A stretch of DNA of 64,000 nucleotides, taken from positions 1 through 64,000 of the forward strand of contig NZ_AUFQ01000004.1 in NCBI RefSeq assembly GCF_000426585.1. The letters are read 5' to 3'. Positions within the stretch are counted from its first letter, which is position 1, and the number at the start of each line of letters is the position of its first letter. Of this stretch, positions 45,566 through 54,027 are shown in pieces. Source of the DNA: Segatella baroniae DSM 16972 = JCM 13447 (lineage in GTDB: Bacteria; Bacteroidota; Bacteroidia; Bacteroidales; Bacteroidaceae). The position numbers and the translations under genes are program-made. The notes under the pieces were generated by a model that had not been told where the DNA came from, ran no database searches, and worked only from the letters and a program-made list of their open reading frames with translations.

Positions 45566-46759
45566 TTATTTAGATTTCATTGCGTCGATAAAGCCCTTTG
45601 CTGTACTCTGTCCTTCGGCGAGTTTGGCTGCTTTTTCCAACTTCTTCTGATATGCTTCGATTGTAATGGGCTTGATATCCATGCCATCTGTCAGCTTCGT
45701 AATGCCTTTCACGACAATGCGGTCGCCTACGTTCAGGCCCGAAGTCACAATGTAGTTGTTGCCGTCGTTCTGCGGATCCACCTTGATTTCGCTATAAACA
45801 ACCTTGTTGTCTTTACCGACTTTGTAAACGAAAATCTTATCCTGCACCTCGGAGCATGCCTCCTGTGGCACCTGAATGACGGCATTGTTATCATTGGGAA
45901 TGATAATCTGACCGGCACCGCCGCTCTTCAATAGTCTCTCGGGATTGGCAAAATGGGCAATCAACGAAAGCGAACCTGTAGAGGGGTCGATGACACCACT
46001 GGCCTTGACAATCTTGCCCGGATGGTTGTAAAGCGTTCCGTCAGCCAGCTGTAACTTCACGGCCGGCAAGGCTTTGATAGCCGCGTTCACGTTGCCGGCG
46101 GTCTTAGTAAGACTGAGCATCTGACTTTCAGACATGGAGAAGAATACTTCTACGGTTCCGATTTCCGATACGGTGGTCAGCGCACTGGACGCGCTTACCA
46201 ACGCGCCTACCTTGAATGGCAGACTGCCGATGACACCTGCCGACGGACTTTTCACCTGACACCAACTCAACTGCTCCTTGGCCGAAGCCAAAGCGGCCTG
46301 CGCCTGTGATACGGAAGCTTGTGCCGTGGCGAATGTATTCTGTGCTGTGGACAGTTCATACTGGCCGATGACATTCTTCTCAAACAACTTTTTATTGTTC
46401 TCGTAAGTCAGACGGGCTGTATTTAGCTGCGCGTTGGCTGTGTTCAATCCGGCCTGTGCCTGCTGAACGACAGCACGATAGGTCTCGCTGTCAATGCTGA
46501 AAAGCACTTGGCCGGCCGAAACTGCCTGCCCCTCGTGCACATACACTTTCGTGATAAATCCGGAAACCTTCGGCCGAACCTCCACATCCTGAATACCTTT
46601 TATCGTGGCCGGATAGGTGGTTTGCATGGAAGCACTGCTCGAACCGATAGTCTGAACAGGGTATTCATCATCACCAAACTTGGGCATTCCACCGCCACCG
46701 CCGCAAGAAACGAGCGCAACGGCAACAGCCACAACAAATAAAAGACTTTTAATTTTCAT
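45566..46759 (-). CDS. RND membrane fusion lipoprotein (AcrA-like)
   Basis: This 397-residue protein has a lipoprotein signal (VALVSCGGGGG). The barrel-sandwich, alpha-hairpin and beta-barrel domains of the HlyD/AcrA family are visible (PATIKGIQDVEVRPKVSGFI, VHEGQAVSAGQVLFSID, WCQVKSPSAGVIG). It bridges the pump and the outer-membrane channel. It is the first gene of the efflux operon. Confidence 0.94.
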   Translation of the reverse strand: MKIKSLLFVVAVAVALVSCGGGGGMPKFGDDEYPVQTIGSSSASMQTTYPATIKGIQDVEVRPKVSGFITKVYVHEGQAVSAGQVLFSIDSETYRAVVQQAQAGLNTANAQLNTARLTYENNKKLFEKNVIGQYELSTAQNTFATAQASVSQAQAALASAKEQLSWCQVKSPSAGVIGSLPFKVGALVSASSALTTVSEIGTVEVFFSMSESQMLSLTKTAGNVNAAIKALPAVKLQLADGTLYNHPGKIVKASGVIDPSTGSLSLIAHFANPERLLKSGGAGQIIIPNDNNAVIQVPQEACSEVQDKIFVYKVGKDNKVVYSEIKVDPQNDGNNYIVTSGLNVGDRIVVKGITKLTDGMDIKPITIEAYQKKLEKAAKLAEGQSTAKGFIDAMKSK

Positions 46760-47085
46760 ACCTTATTATATTATATATTATTCTATCAAACTTCAAAGGA
46801 GTCATAATCTCTACAGAGGAAGAACGCGCTCTCCGGATTGAACGGTGGAGAAAACTCCGCAAAACAGCTTAGTTTTGATTGCAAATGTACGAATAATATC
46901 CTTATAGCAACAAGCCACGATACTTTCTTTTAACTCTTTTTATAAAGAATACCTACTTGTTAGTAAGCCTTCATGGCCTATGCCACCCCCTGCACTTCAT
47001 GCTCGCATATCGAAGAAACGTATCGCAGAAAAACAGAAGCACGACAAGATGGCCGAAAAAACATGACAACCATTTTACGAAAGCA
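46760..47085. other. Intergenic region upstream of the efflux operon
   Basis: This gene-free stretch carries the efflux promoter and, upstream of it, a partial dyad CTTACTAACAAGTAGGTA (minus strand, 46966-46949), of the kind bound by TetR-family repressors. No TetR gene is nearby. The remainder shows nothing recognisable. Confidence 0.4.
46882..46911 (-). promoter_or_regulatory. Promoter of the efflux operon
   Basis: TACATTTG (minus strand, 46889-46882) and a TTG near 46910-46908, with about 18 nt between. The leader would be about 115 nt. Confidence 0.5.
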
Positions 47086-47120
47086 TAGAAAAAGGGCTTA
47101 AATCCATCGGATTTAAGCCC
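47086..47120 (-). terminator. Terminator of tRNA-Pro
   Basis: GGGCTTAAATCC (47094-47105) / GGATTTAAGCCC (47109-47120) is a perfect 12-bp stem with a 3-nt loop. On the minus strand it is followed by TTTTTCTAT. Confidence 0.92.
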
Positions 47121-47136
47121 TCACTTGTGTTTTTTG

Positions 47137-47209
47137 TCGGGATGACCAGACTCGAACTGGCGACCTCGCGCCCCCCAGACGTGTGCGCTACCAACTGCGC
47201 TACATCCCG
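47137..47209 (-). tRNA. tRNA-Pro (GGG anticodon)
   Basis: The 73-nt cloverleaf reads CGGGATG/CATCCCG acceptor with discriminator A, D arm GCGC…GCGC, anticodon loop CTGGGGG with anticodon GGG at positions 34-36, and T arm CCAGTTCGAGTCTGG. The anticodon stem (CACGT/GCGCG) has one mismatch and one T-G pair. CCA is not encoded. A strong terminator follows. Confidence 0.9.
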
Positions 47210-47327
47210 AACAAAGCTCTTTTTGTAAGCGGTTGCAAAGGTAACGATAAATCATAGACGAAACGAAGAAAATCAATTAAAATATTTTAAAAACATGCTC
47301 AATGGGCTATATTCATCCCTTTTTACG

Positions 47328-47335
47328 TAACTTTG
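47328..47335 (+). promoter_or_regulatory. -7 box of the metzincin gene
   Basis: TAACTTTG fits TAnnTTTG, about 90 nt before the start codon at 47426. Confidence 0.4.
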
Positions 47336-47425
47336 TCGAAAAGAAAAGTATTACAATCGACCATGGGAGCGGTCGTCATGCTCCATTCCCGTGGCACTTT
47401 TCGGTTATACGTCATGTTTCTTGAA

Positions 47426-48556
47426 ATGAAAAAAACGTTTTTACCCCTCATCGCCTTGCTGATTTTGTGCTTATCGCAAAGTTGTAAGAGCAACGACGAC
47501 CTCACGCCAACAGACACCGTCGACCTGGATGACGACAAAACGACAGCAGTCATCAACGACACGTACACCTATCAGCTGCCCGTCATCTTCCACGTATTTT
47601 ATAAGAACGCGCGCGATACCGCCCAATACATCCGCGATGGCCGCCTGCGCATGCTGCTCAACCGGGTCAACGAAATCTATCAAGGCGGCATTTACGGCGA
47701 AAGCGAGAACCTCAACGTCCGCTTTCTGCCGGCCACACACGACGAACACGGCCGCAAACTGAGCACGCCGGGCGTGGAATACATCCTCTACGACGGTACA
47801 TTCCCCGTAGACCAAGAGAAGTTCATCTCCTCGTCCGACAACAGAAAATACCTTTGGGACCTCAACGAGTACATCAATGTCATGGTGTTTCCCTTTACGG
47901 GCAGTTCCAACAGCGAGCTAAGCAACGTGTTGGGGATTACCAGTCTGCCGATCATGAAGGATGACGAGCACGCTCAGGAAGGCCTTCAGAAGGTGGACAC
48001 CAAGGGCTACTCCCTCACGAAAGCCAATCTGAAGTACACCCATTGCACCTGTCTGAACAGCAGTTATGTCTATCAGGAATCCACCCGTTATGGTACCGAC
48101 AAAGGCCGATACGGCTATACCTACAGGACGACGGACGCCAATGTGACGCTCGCCCACGAGCTGGGACACTATCTGGGACTGACCCACGTGTTCGCGGAAG
48201 ACAAGAACGGCTACTCCGACAATTGCATGGACACGGACCATTGCGAAGACACGCCCAGCTACAACCGCATAGAATACGAGAACAACCTGCAACAAATACT
48301 CAACACCGCCACCGGAACGCTGAGCGTGGAAGACCTGGCCCGCCGCTCGCCATGCAGCGGCGAGCCGTATATCTCGGCCAACATCATGGACTATGCCGTC
48401 ACGTTGGCCTACAAGATTTCAAGAAATCAGAAGGAACGCATGCGCCAAGTGCTCTACTACGGTCTGCTCATGCCCGGCCCGAGAAAGGACAAGACGACAC
48501 GGGCGGCCCGCACGGCAAGCGACATCGTTGTGGAACACGGCACTTTCGCCTACTAA
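47426..48556 (+). CDS. Lipoprotein zinc metalloprotease (metzincin-type)
   Basis: This 376-residue protein has a lipoprotein signal (LILCLSQSCKSND). The zinc-binding motif HELGHYLGLTH spans residues 244-254 (HExxHxxGxxH), and the Met-turn is in NIMDY (Met321), so it is a metzincin. It resembles the secreted zinc-dependent lipoproteases of Bacteroidales. Several Cys residues between these motifs (CTCLNSS, NCMDTDHCEDT) could form disulfides. It lacks a type IX C-terminal domain. I use the ATG at 47426, which begins the signal; the frame is open from about 47333. Confidence 0.82.
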   Translation: MKKTFLPLIALLILCLSQSCKSNDDLTPTDTVDLDDDKTTAVINDTYTYQLPVIFHVFYKNARDTAQYIRDGRLRMLLNRVNEIYQGGIYGESENLNVRFLPATHDEHGRKLSTPGVEYILYDGTFPVDQEKFISSSDNRKYLWDLNEYINVMVFPFTGSSNSELSNVLGITSLPIMKDDEHAQEGLQKVDTKGYSLTKANLKYTHCTCLNSSYVYQESTRYGTDKGRYGYTYRTTDANVTLAHELGHYLGLTHVFAEDKNGYSDNCMDTDHCEDTPSYNRIEYENNLQQILNTATGTLSVEDLARRSPCSGEPYISANIMDYAVTLAYKISRNQKERMRQVLYYGLLMPGPRKDKTTRAARTASDIVVEHGTFAY

Positions 48557-48585
48557 AACAACTTCTTTTCAGCCACGGTTTCATC

Positions 48586-49833
48586 ATGACCACTTACACC
48601 ATAACACCGCCCAGCAGCCTTCGGGCCAACATCCAGCTGCCCGCTTCCAAGAGTATCAGCAACCGCGCCCTGATCATCCACGCGCTTTCGGGGGGCGGCA
48701 TACTGCCCAGGAATCTTTCGGATTGCGACGACACCGAAGTGATGATACGCGCCTTGCACGACATGCCGGCCGAAATCGACATCAAGGCGGCCGGCACGGC
48801 CATGCGTTTCATGGCCGCCTACCTCTCCTGCACACCCGGAACGCACGTCCTTACGGGAACGAATCGGATGAAACAGCGGCCCATCCGCACACTCGTCAAT
48901 GCGTTGCGCTATCTCGGGGCAGACATCCGATACTTGGAAGAAGAGGGCTTTCCACCGCTGCAAATCAATGGGAAGACGCTCGAAGGGGGCCGATTGGAGA
49001 TTCCTGGCAATGTCAGTTCACAATACATCTCGGCCTTGCTGATGATCGGCCCGACCCTGCAAAAGGGATTGGAACTGCGCATGACGGGTGAAATCGTGTC
49101 GCGACCATACATCGACCTGACGCTCTGCACCATGCGGGACTTCGGCGCCGTGGCCGACTGGAGCGACATCGACACCATCACCGTGAAGCCTTCGGCCTAC
49201 AAGAGCCGCCCCTATCTGATTGAAAACGACTGGAGCGCGTCGAGCTATTGGTACGAAATGATGGCGCTCACGCCCGACAACAATGCCGAAATAGCCCTGG
49301 AGGGGCTCATGGACGGCTCACGGCAAGGCGACTCCGTGGTGAAATACATCTTCTCCCTGCTGGGCGTGAAGACGCAGTTTGCCAGCACCGACTGCTGCAA
49401 GCCCACCACCGTCAGGCTCAAACGTCATCGGTGCATGCTGCCGAAGCTCGAATACGACTTCGTCAACTCGCCCGACTTGGCCCAGACATTGGTCACGACC
49501 TGCTGCGGAATGGGCATTCCGTTCCACTTCACGGGGCTTGCGAGTCTCAAGATCAAGGAGACCGACCGCATCGTGGCACTGAAAACGGAGTTGCGGAAAT
49601 TAGGTTTCGTGCTGACGGACGTGAACGGCGACACACTCACTTGGGACGGACGACGCTGCGAACCCACGGGCGAAGCCGTCGAAACCTACGAAGACCACCG
49701 CATGGCCATGGCCCTGGCGCCGATGGCCATGAAGCTGGGAAGCATTCGCATCAACCATCCCGAGGTGGTCAGCAAGTCCTATCCACGCTTCTGGGACGAC
49801 CTGAAGCGGGCAGGTTTCGGCATAACCGATTAA
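48586..49833 (+). CDS. aroA: 3-phosphoshikimate 1-carboxyvinyltransferase (EPSP synthase)
   Basis: This 415-residue enzyme joins PEP and shikimate-3-phosphate in aromatic amino acid synthesis. Substrate motifs are LPASKSISNRALI, AGTAMRFMAAYLS and TGTNRMKQRPIRTLV at the N-terminus, GNVSSQYISALLM in the middle, and LKIKETDRI and TYEDHRMAMALAP at the C-terminus. It is slightly shorter than the usual 427 residues. The gene lies 29 nt after the metzincin. Confidence 0.96.
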   Translation: MTTYTITPPSSLRANIQLPASKSISNRALIIHALSGGGILPRNLSDCDDTEVMIRALHDMPAEIDIKAAGTAMRFMAAYLSCTPGTHVLTGTNRMKQRPIRTLVNALRYLGADIRYLEEEGFPPLQINGKTLEGGRLEIPGNVSSQYISALLMIGPTLQKGLELRMTGEIVSRPYIDLTLCTMRDFGAVADWSDIDTITVKPSAYKSRPYLIENDWSASSYWYEMMALTPDNNAEIALEGLMDGSRQGDSVVKYIFSLLGVKTQFASTDCCKPTTVRLKRHRCMLPKLEYDFVNSPDLAQTLVTTCCGMGIPFHFTGLASLKIKETDRIVALKTELRKLGFVLTDVNGDTLTWDGRRCEPTGEAVETYEDHRMAMALAPMAMKLGSIRINHPEVVSKSYPRFWDDLKRAGFGITD

Positions 49834-49851
49834 CGACAGAACAGGAACCAC

Positions 49852-50241
49852 ATGCTATATTTGGTCATTTCATTGGTAGTTCTGGGGCTTGCGATGGCAT
49901 TGCTCACACGCTTCGACCGTCATGCCGACGACCCGGAGCCCCCCATCCGGGTGCAGGACTCGTGCAACACGTGCAACGGCGAGAACGACAAATGCGAACA
50001 GGAGTGCATGATGGAGGCTGCCGTCAAGGAGATAGAATACTACGACGACGAGGAACTCGATGCGTTCCGGGGACGCGACTCCGACGCCTACACGGAGCAA
50101 GAGATAGAACAATTCTCGGAAGTGCTCTACACCATGCGCCCCGAAGAGGTGAAGGGATGGACCCGAAGCCTCACGTTGCGGGGCGTGAACCTGCCCAATC
50201 CACTCAAGGACGAAGTGTTCGCGCTGAGCGACAACCTGTAG
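49852..50241 (+). CDS. Small membrane protein with CxxC motifs
   Basis: I do not recognise this 129-residue protein. It has an N-terminal hydrophobic helix (LYLVISLVVLGLAMALL), then the cysteine-containing DSCNTCNGENDKCEQECMM (CxxC plus CxxxC) and an acidic middle (YYDDEELDAFRGRDSDAYTEQEIEQ). The four Cys residues may hold a metal or a disulfide. The remainder is soluble and probably cytoplasmic or periplasmic. It lies 18 nt after aroA and 38 nt before the permease, so likely co-transcribed. Confidence 0.7.
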   Translation: MLYLVISLVVLGLAMALLTRFDRHADDPEPPIRVQDSCNTCNGENDKCEQECMMEAAVKEIEYYDDEELDAFRGRDSDAYTEQEIEQFSEVLYTMRPEEVKGWTRSLTLRGVNLPNPLKDEVFALSDNL

Positions 50242-50279
50242 TTCGCCCTCCCTTTTCATTTTTTTTCAATATCGCAACA

Positions 50280-51098
50280 GTGGAGATACTTCAATACACC
50301 TTCTTTCAGAACGCCCTGTTAGGCTCCCTTCTGGCCAGCATTGTGTGCGGATTCATCGGCACCTACATCGTCACGCGGCGGCTGGTGTTCATCAGCGGCG
50401 GCATCACCCACGCCTCTTTCGGCGGCATAGGGCTGGGCGTGTATCTCGGAATCAACCCCATCCTCTCAGCCATGGCCTTTGCCATGCTCTGCGGCTTCGG
50501 CGTACAGTGGATGTCTCGCAGGACGGATGTGCGCGAAGACTCCGCCATCGCGCTCTTCTGGACGCTCGGCATGAGCGTCGGAATCATCTTCAGCTTTCTC
50601 ACGCCGGGCTTCATGACCGACCTGCCGTCGTTCCTTTTCGGCAACATCCTGACCATCGGAACGGCCGACTTGTGGCTGCTGGGCCTGCTGGCGGTGGTCG
50701 TCGTGGCCGTATTCGCCTTGTTCTTCCGTCTCATCATCAGCGTGGCCTTCGACCGCACCTTCGCCCTGTCGCAGCAGTTGCCCGTCAAGACGACCGAATA
50801 CGTCATGATGGCGCTCATCGCCATCACTATCGTCTCCACCCTGCGGATGGTCGGTATCGTGCTCGCCATCAGCCTGCTGACGATTCCCCAGATGACGGCC
50901 AACCAACTGACGTTCAACTACAAGAGGATGATAGCCTACAGCATTGTCATCGGTTGGGCCGACTGCCTGCTCGGACTGGCCATCAGCTACAGCCTCAACG
51001 TACCCTCCGGCGCGTCCATCATCTTCATCAGCATTCTCGTCTACGCACTGACCAGATTGGCGAAACGCCTCTTCCACCACCACACAACCCATGTATAA
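50280..51098 (+). CDS. Metal ABC transporter permease (ZnuB/MntB type)
   Basis: This 272-residue integral membrane protein has eight or nine TM spans and the ABC-3 signature SGGITHASFGGIGLGVYLG near residue 38. It transports zinc or manganese into the cell. Translation starts at GTG (50280); no ATG gives the conserved N-terminus (…ILQYTFFQNALLGSLLAS). The matching ATPase and binding protein are not nearby. Its stop overlaps the porW start by 8 nt. Confidence 0.88.
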   Translation: MEILQYTFFQNALLGSLLASIVCGFIGTYIVTRRLVFISGGITHASFGGIGLGVYLGINPILSAMAFAMLCGFGVQWMSRRTDVREDSAIALFWTLGMSVGIIFSFLTPGFMTDLPSFLFGNILTIGTADLWLLGLLAVVVVAVFALFFRLIISVAFDRTFALSQQLPVKTTEYVMMALIAITIVSTLRMVGIVLAISLLTIPQMTANQLTFNYKRMIAYSIVIGWADCLLGLAISYSLNVPSGASIIFISILVYALTRLAKRLFHHHTTHV

Positions 51099-54015
51099 GC
51101 GCTTCAAGAACATGCTTCCGCCGGTCGTCTCGGGACTCCTTGTCCTGCTGACAGCCTGCTCGACTCAGCACAACACGGCCCAGTCGCGCTGGTGGCATGC
51201 CTTCAACACACGCTACAACGTCTACTACAACGCCTCACAGGCCTACATCGACGGCTGCCTGGAGAAGGAAAACGGCAACCAGGACAACTACACCGACCTG
51301 CTGCCGTTGTACTATATCGGCAACAAAGGCAGCCTTCAGCTCGGCAGCGGCCAGTTCGACAAGGCCATCGAGAAGTGCCGCAAGGCCATCCAACTGCACA
51401 GTATCAAGCGTCACCCCGTGTGGAACAAGCAGCGACGCAAGACCGCCCGCGACACGGAATGGCTCAACCGCAGGGAATACAACCCATTCTTGTGGAAAGC
51501 CTGGCTGCTGATGGGCCGCTCGCAGTTCCAGAAGGGCGACCTCGAAGAAGCCGTTTCGACGTTCAGCCACATGAGCCGGCTCTACGCCACGCAGCCCGCC
51601 ATCCATCAAAAGGCCCAGGCCTGGCTGGCCAAGTGCCATGTCGAGCTGGGCGAACGCTACGACGCGGAGGACGTCATCCGCAACATGCAGCGCGATTCCA
51701 TCCTTTGGCAGGCGCAAAAGGAATGGGACTACACCCTCACCGACTACTATCTCCACATCGAAGACTATGCCCGGGCCGCGGCCCATCTGCGCCGCGTCAG
51801 CGCCAGAGAGCAGCGCCACCGCCAGAAAGCGCGCGAATGGTTTCTCATGGGACAGCTCCAAAGCAGGTTGAACCGGCCGCAAGAGGCCTACAAGGCCTAC
51901 GCAAAGGTCATCGCCCTCAACCCTCCCTACGAACTGGAGTTCAACGCCCGCATCGCCATGACCGAGGTGATGGCCGACGGACAGCAACGCCAGACCATCG
52001 CCAAGCTCCACCGCATGGCCGCGTCGGACAAGAACCGGGACTATCTCGAACAGGTTTTCTATGCGATAGGCAACATCCACCTGGGCCAAAAAGATACGCT
52101 CCGGGCCATCCAGGCATACGAAGAAGGAGGACGCAAGGCCCAGAAGAACAGCTGGAGCAAGGGCGTCTTGCTGCAAAGGCTGGGCGACCTCTACTGGTCG
52201 AGGCAGCGTTTCGGCGACGCCCGACGGTGCTACACGGAGGCCATCGGCATGCTCGACAAGTCCCGACAGGGCTACCAGCAGATGACGGAAAGGTCTGTCA
52301 TCCTGGACGAACTCGTTCCTTTCACCGACCAGATAGCCCTGCAAGACTCGCTCCTGCTGCTGGCCACGCTGCCCGAAGACCAGCGCAACGAGGCCATCGA
52401 CCGTACCATCGCGGCATTGAAGCGCAAGGAGAAGGCCGAAAGGGCGGCTGCCGAGGGGACTGAAACCGTATCGGCGGCAGGCGGCAATGCCGCCGCCAAC
52501 CGGCGCACGGGCGACCGGCGCACGAGCCAGCCGGCCTTCCCGCAAGCGCAGGACAAGCAGAACACCTGGTATTTCTACAACCCCATGGCCGTGAACGCGG
52601 GCAAGGAGACTTTCAGAAGGATATGGGGCAACCGGCAGAACACGGACGACTGGCAGCGCAAGAACAAGACGGTGGTCGGTTCCACCGACCTGACCGACGC
52701 CTCGACGCCCGCCGCCAACGACACGCTGGCCGCGCCGACGGCCCCCGAAAAGCCGAAAGCGGAGGACACAAGAGCCGAAAGCGACCCGCACAAGCGCGAA
52801 TATTACCTGGCTCAAATTCCGCTGACGGAGGCGCAACAAGCCGAAAGCCACAGACTGCTGGCCGATGCGCTGTTCCACTCGGGCGTCATCTTCAAGGACA
52901 AACTCGACGAGTTCACGCTCAGCCGACAGGCTCTGGAACGCCTCGAACGGGAGTTCCCGCAGTTCGAACAGATGGACGAAGCCTGCTATCACCTGTACTT
53001 GCTCCACGCCCGCATGGGCCAAATGGCCCTGGCCGACAGCTATATCGAACGGCTGAAGCAGCACTTCAAGGACAGCAAATGGACCGCCGTGCTGACCGAC
53101 CCCTACTTCAAGGAGAACGCGGTGATGGGCCAACAGCTGGAAGACTCGCTCTACGGCGCGACCTACGACGCCTTCAAGGCGGGGCAATACGCCACGGTCA
53201 ACGCCAACCGGGCCGTTTCCGACAAGCGGTTCCCCATGGGGGCCAACCGCGACAAGTTCCTTTTCATCGGCGGACTGAGCCGCTTGAACGACGGCGACAC
53301 CCACGCCTGCCTCGCCGACATGCAGCAATTGGTGGCCGACTATCCCACGAGCAGGCTCAGCGAACTGGCGGGCATGATCGTCAATGGCGTCAAGGCCGGG
53401 CGGACACCCCACGGCGGACCGCTCCACATGGACCAGCTGTGGCAGCGGCGCGCGGCCGTCATGAGCGACAGCGACAGCATTGCCTCCGTACAGCTCAGCG
53501 CCGACACGCAAGGAGAGTATCTGTACATCCTGGTCTACAGCCCTGACTCCCTGAACGAGAACCAGCTGCTCTTCGAGATGGCCCGCTACAACTTCACCAA
53601 CTACCTGGTTCGCAACTTTGAGTTGGGCATTGTTCCGCTCGAAGGCGGCCACCGCATGGAGGTCGGCGGCTTCCTGAACTATGAGGAGGCGTTGCTCTAC
53701 GCCCGCCAGCTGGCACAACAGCAGCCGCTCAAGGGGCTTGTCGCCAAGGCGCACAGCCTCATCATCAGCCGCGCGAACCTGGAACTGATAGGCCGACAGT
53801 TCAGCTATGCCGACTATCAAGCATTCTACGACGAGCACTTCGCGCCCATCAAACTGACGCGGAACGACCTACTCAACCAGCCCGCGGAGCTGATTTACAA
53901 GGACGGGAAGCCCCTGCCAGAGGCGCCCCAGACGGACACCAAGGCGGTGAAAGCCAAGTCCAAGCAGAAGACGGTGGACTTGAATGACGAATATTACGAC
54001 CTGGAAGGTTTCTAA
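51091..54015 (+). CDS. porW: PorW/SprE, type IX secretion lipoprotein
   Basis: This 974-residue protein has a lipoprotein signal (lipid Cys23, LVLLTACSTQHN) followed by tetratricopeptide-like helical repeats over about residues 60-460, a low-complexity stretch rich in Ala/Glu/Arg/Pro (about 445-570), a second helical region and a basic C-terminus. The N-terminal pattern WWHAFNTRYNVYYNASQAY…DLLPLYY is that of SprE/PorW, which links the PorKLMN ring to the secretion pore. It overlaps the metal permease gene by 8 nt and is 12 nt upstream of porX. Confidence 0.9.
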   Translation: MYKRFKNMLPPVVSGLLVLLTACSTQHNTAQSRWWHAFNTRYNVYYNASQAYIDGCLEKENGNQDNYTDLLPLYYIGNKGSLQLGSGQFDKAIEKCRKAIQLHSIKRHPVWNKQRRKTARDTEWLNRREYNPFLWKAWLLMGRSQFQKGDLEEAVSTFSHMSRLYATQPAIHQKAQAWLAKCHVELGERYDAEDVIRNMQRDSILWQAQKEWDYTLTDYYLHIEDYARAAAHLRRVSAREQRHRQKAREWFLMGQLQSRLNRPQEAYKAYAKVIALNPPYELEFNARIAMTEVMADGQQRQTIAKLHRMAASDKNRDYLEQVFYAIGNIHLGQKDTLRAIQAYEEGGRKAQKNSWSKGVLLQRLGDLYWSRQRFGDARRCYTEAIGMLDKSRQGYQQMTERSVILDELVPFTDQIALQDSLLLLATLPEDQRNEAIDRTIAALKRKEKAERAAAEGTETVSAAGGNAAANRRTGDRRTSQPAFPQAQDKQNTWYFYNPMAVNAGKETFRRIWGNRQNTDDWQRKNKTVVGSTDLTDASTPAANDTLAAPTAPEKPKAEDTRAESDPHKREYYLAQIPLTEAQQAESHRLLADALFHSGVIFKDKLDEFTLSRQALERLEREFPQFEQMDEACYHLYLLHARMGQMALADSYIERLKQHFKDSKWTAVLTDPYFKENAVMGQQLEDSLYGATYDAFKAGQYATVNANRAVSDKRFPMGANRDKFLFIGGLSRLNDGDTHACLADMQQLVADYPTSRLSELAGMIVNGVKAGRTPHGGPLHMDQLWQRRAAVMSDSDSIASVQLSADTQGEYLYILVYSPDSLNENQLLFEMARYNFTNYLVRNFELGIVPLEGGHRMEVGGFLNYEEALLYARQLAQQQPLKGLVAKAHSLIISRANLELIGRQFSYADYQAFYDEHFAPIKLTRNDLLNQPAELIYKDGKPLPEAPQTDTKAVKAKSKQKTVDLNDEYYDLEGF

Positions 54016-54027
54016 AAAACGCATAAG

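Noticed and set aside
51235..53838. An 867-codon open frame antisense to porW
   Set aside because: porW on the plus strand has a lipoprotein signal and TPR structure; the antisense frame has no recognisable domain and is a GC artefact.
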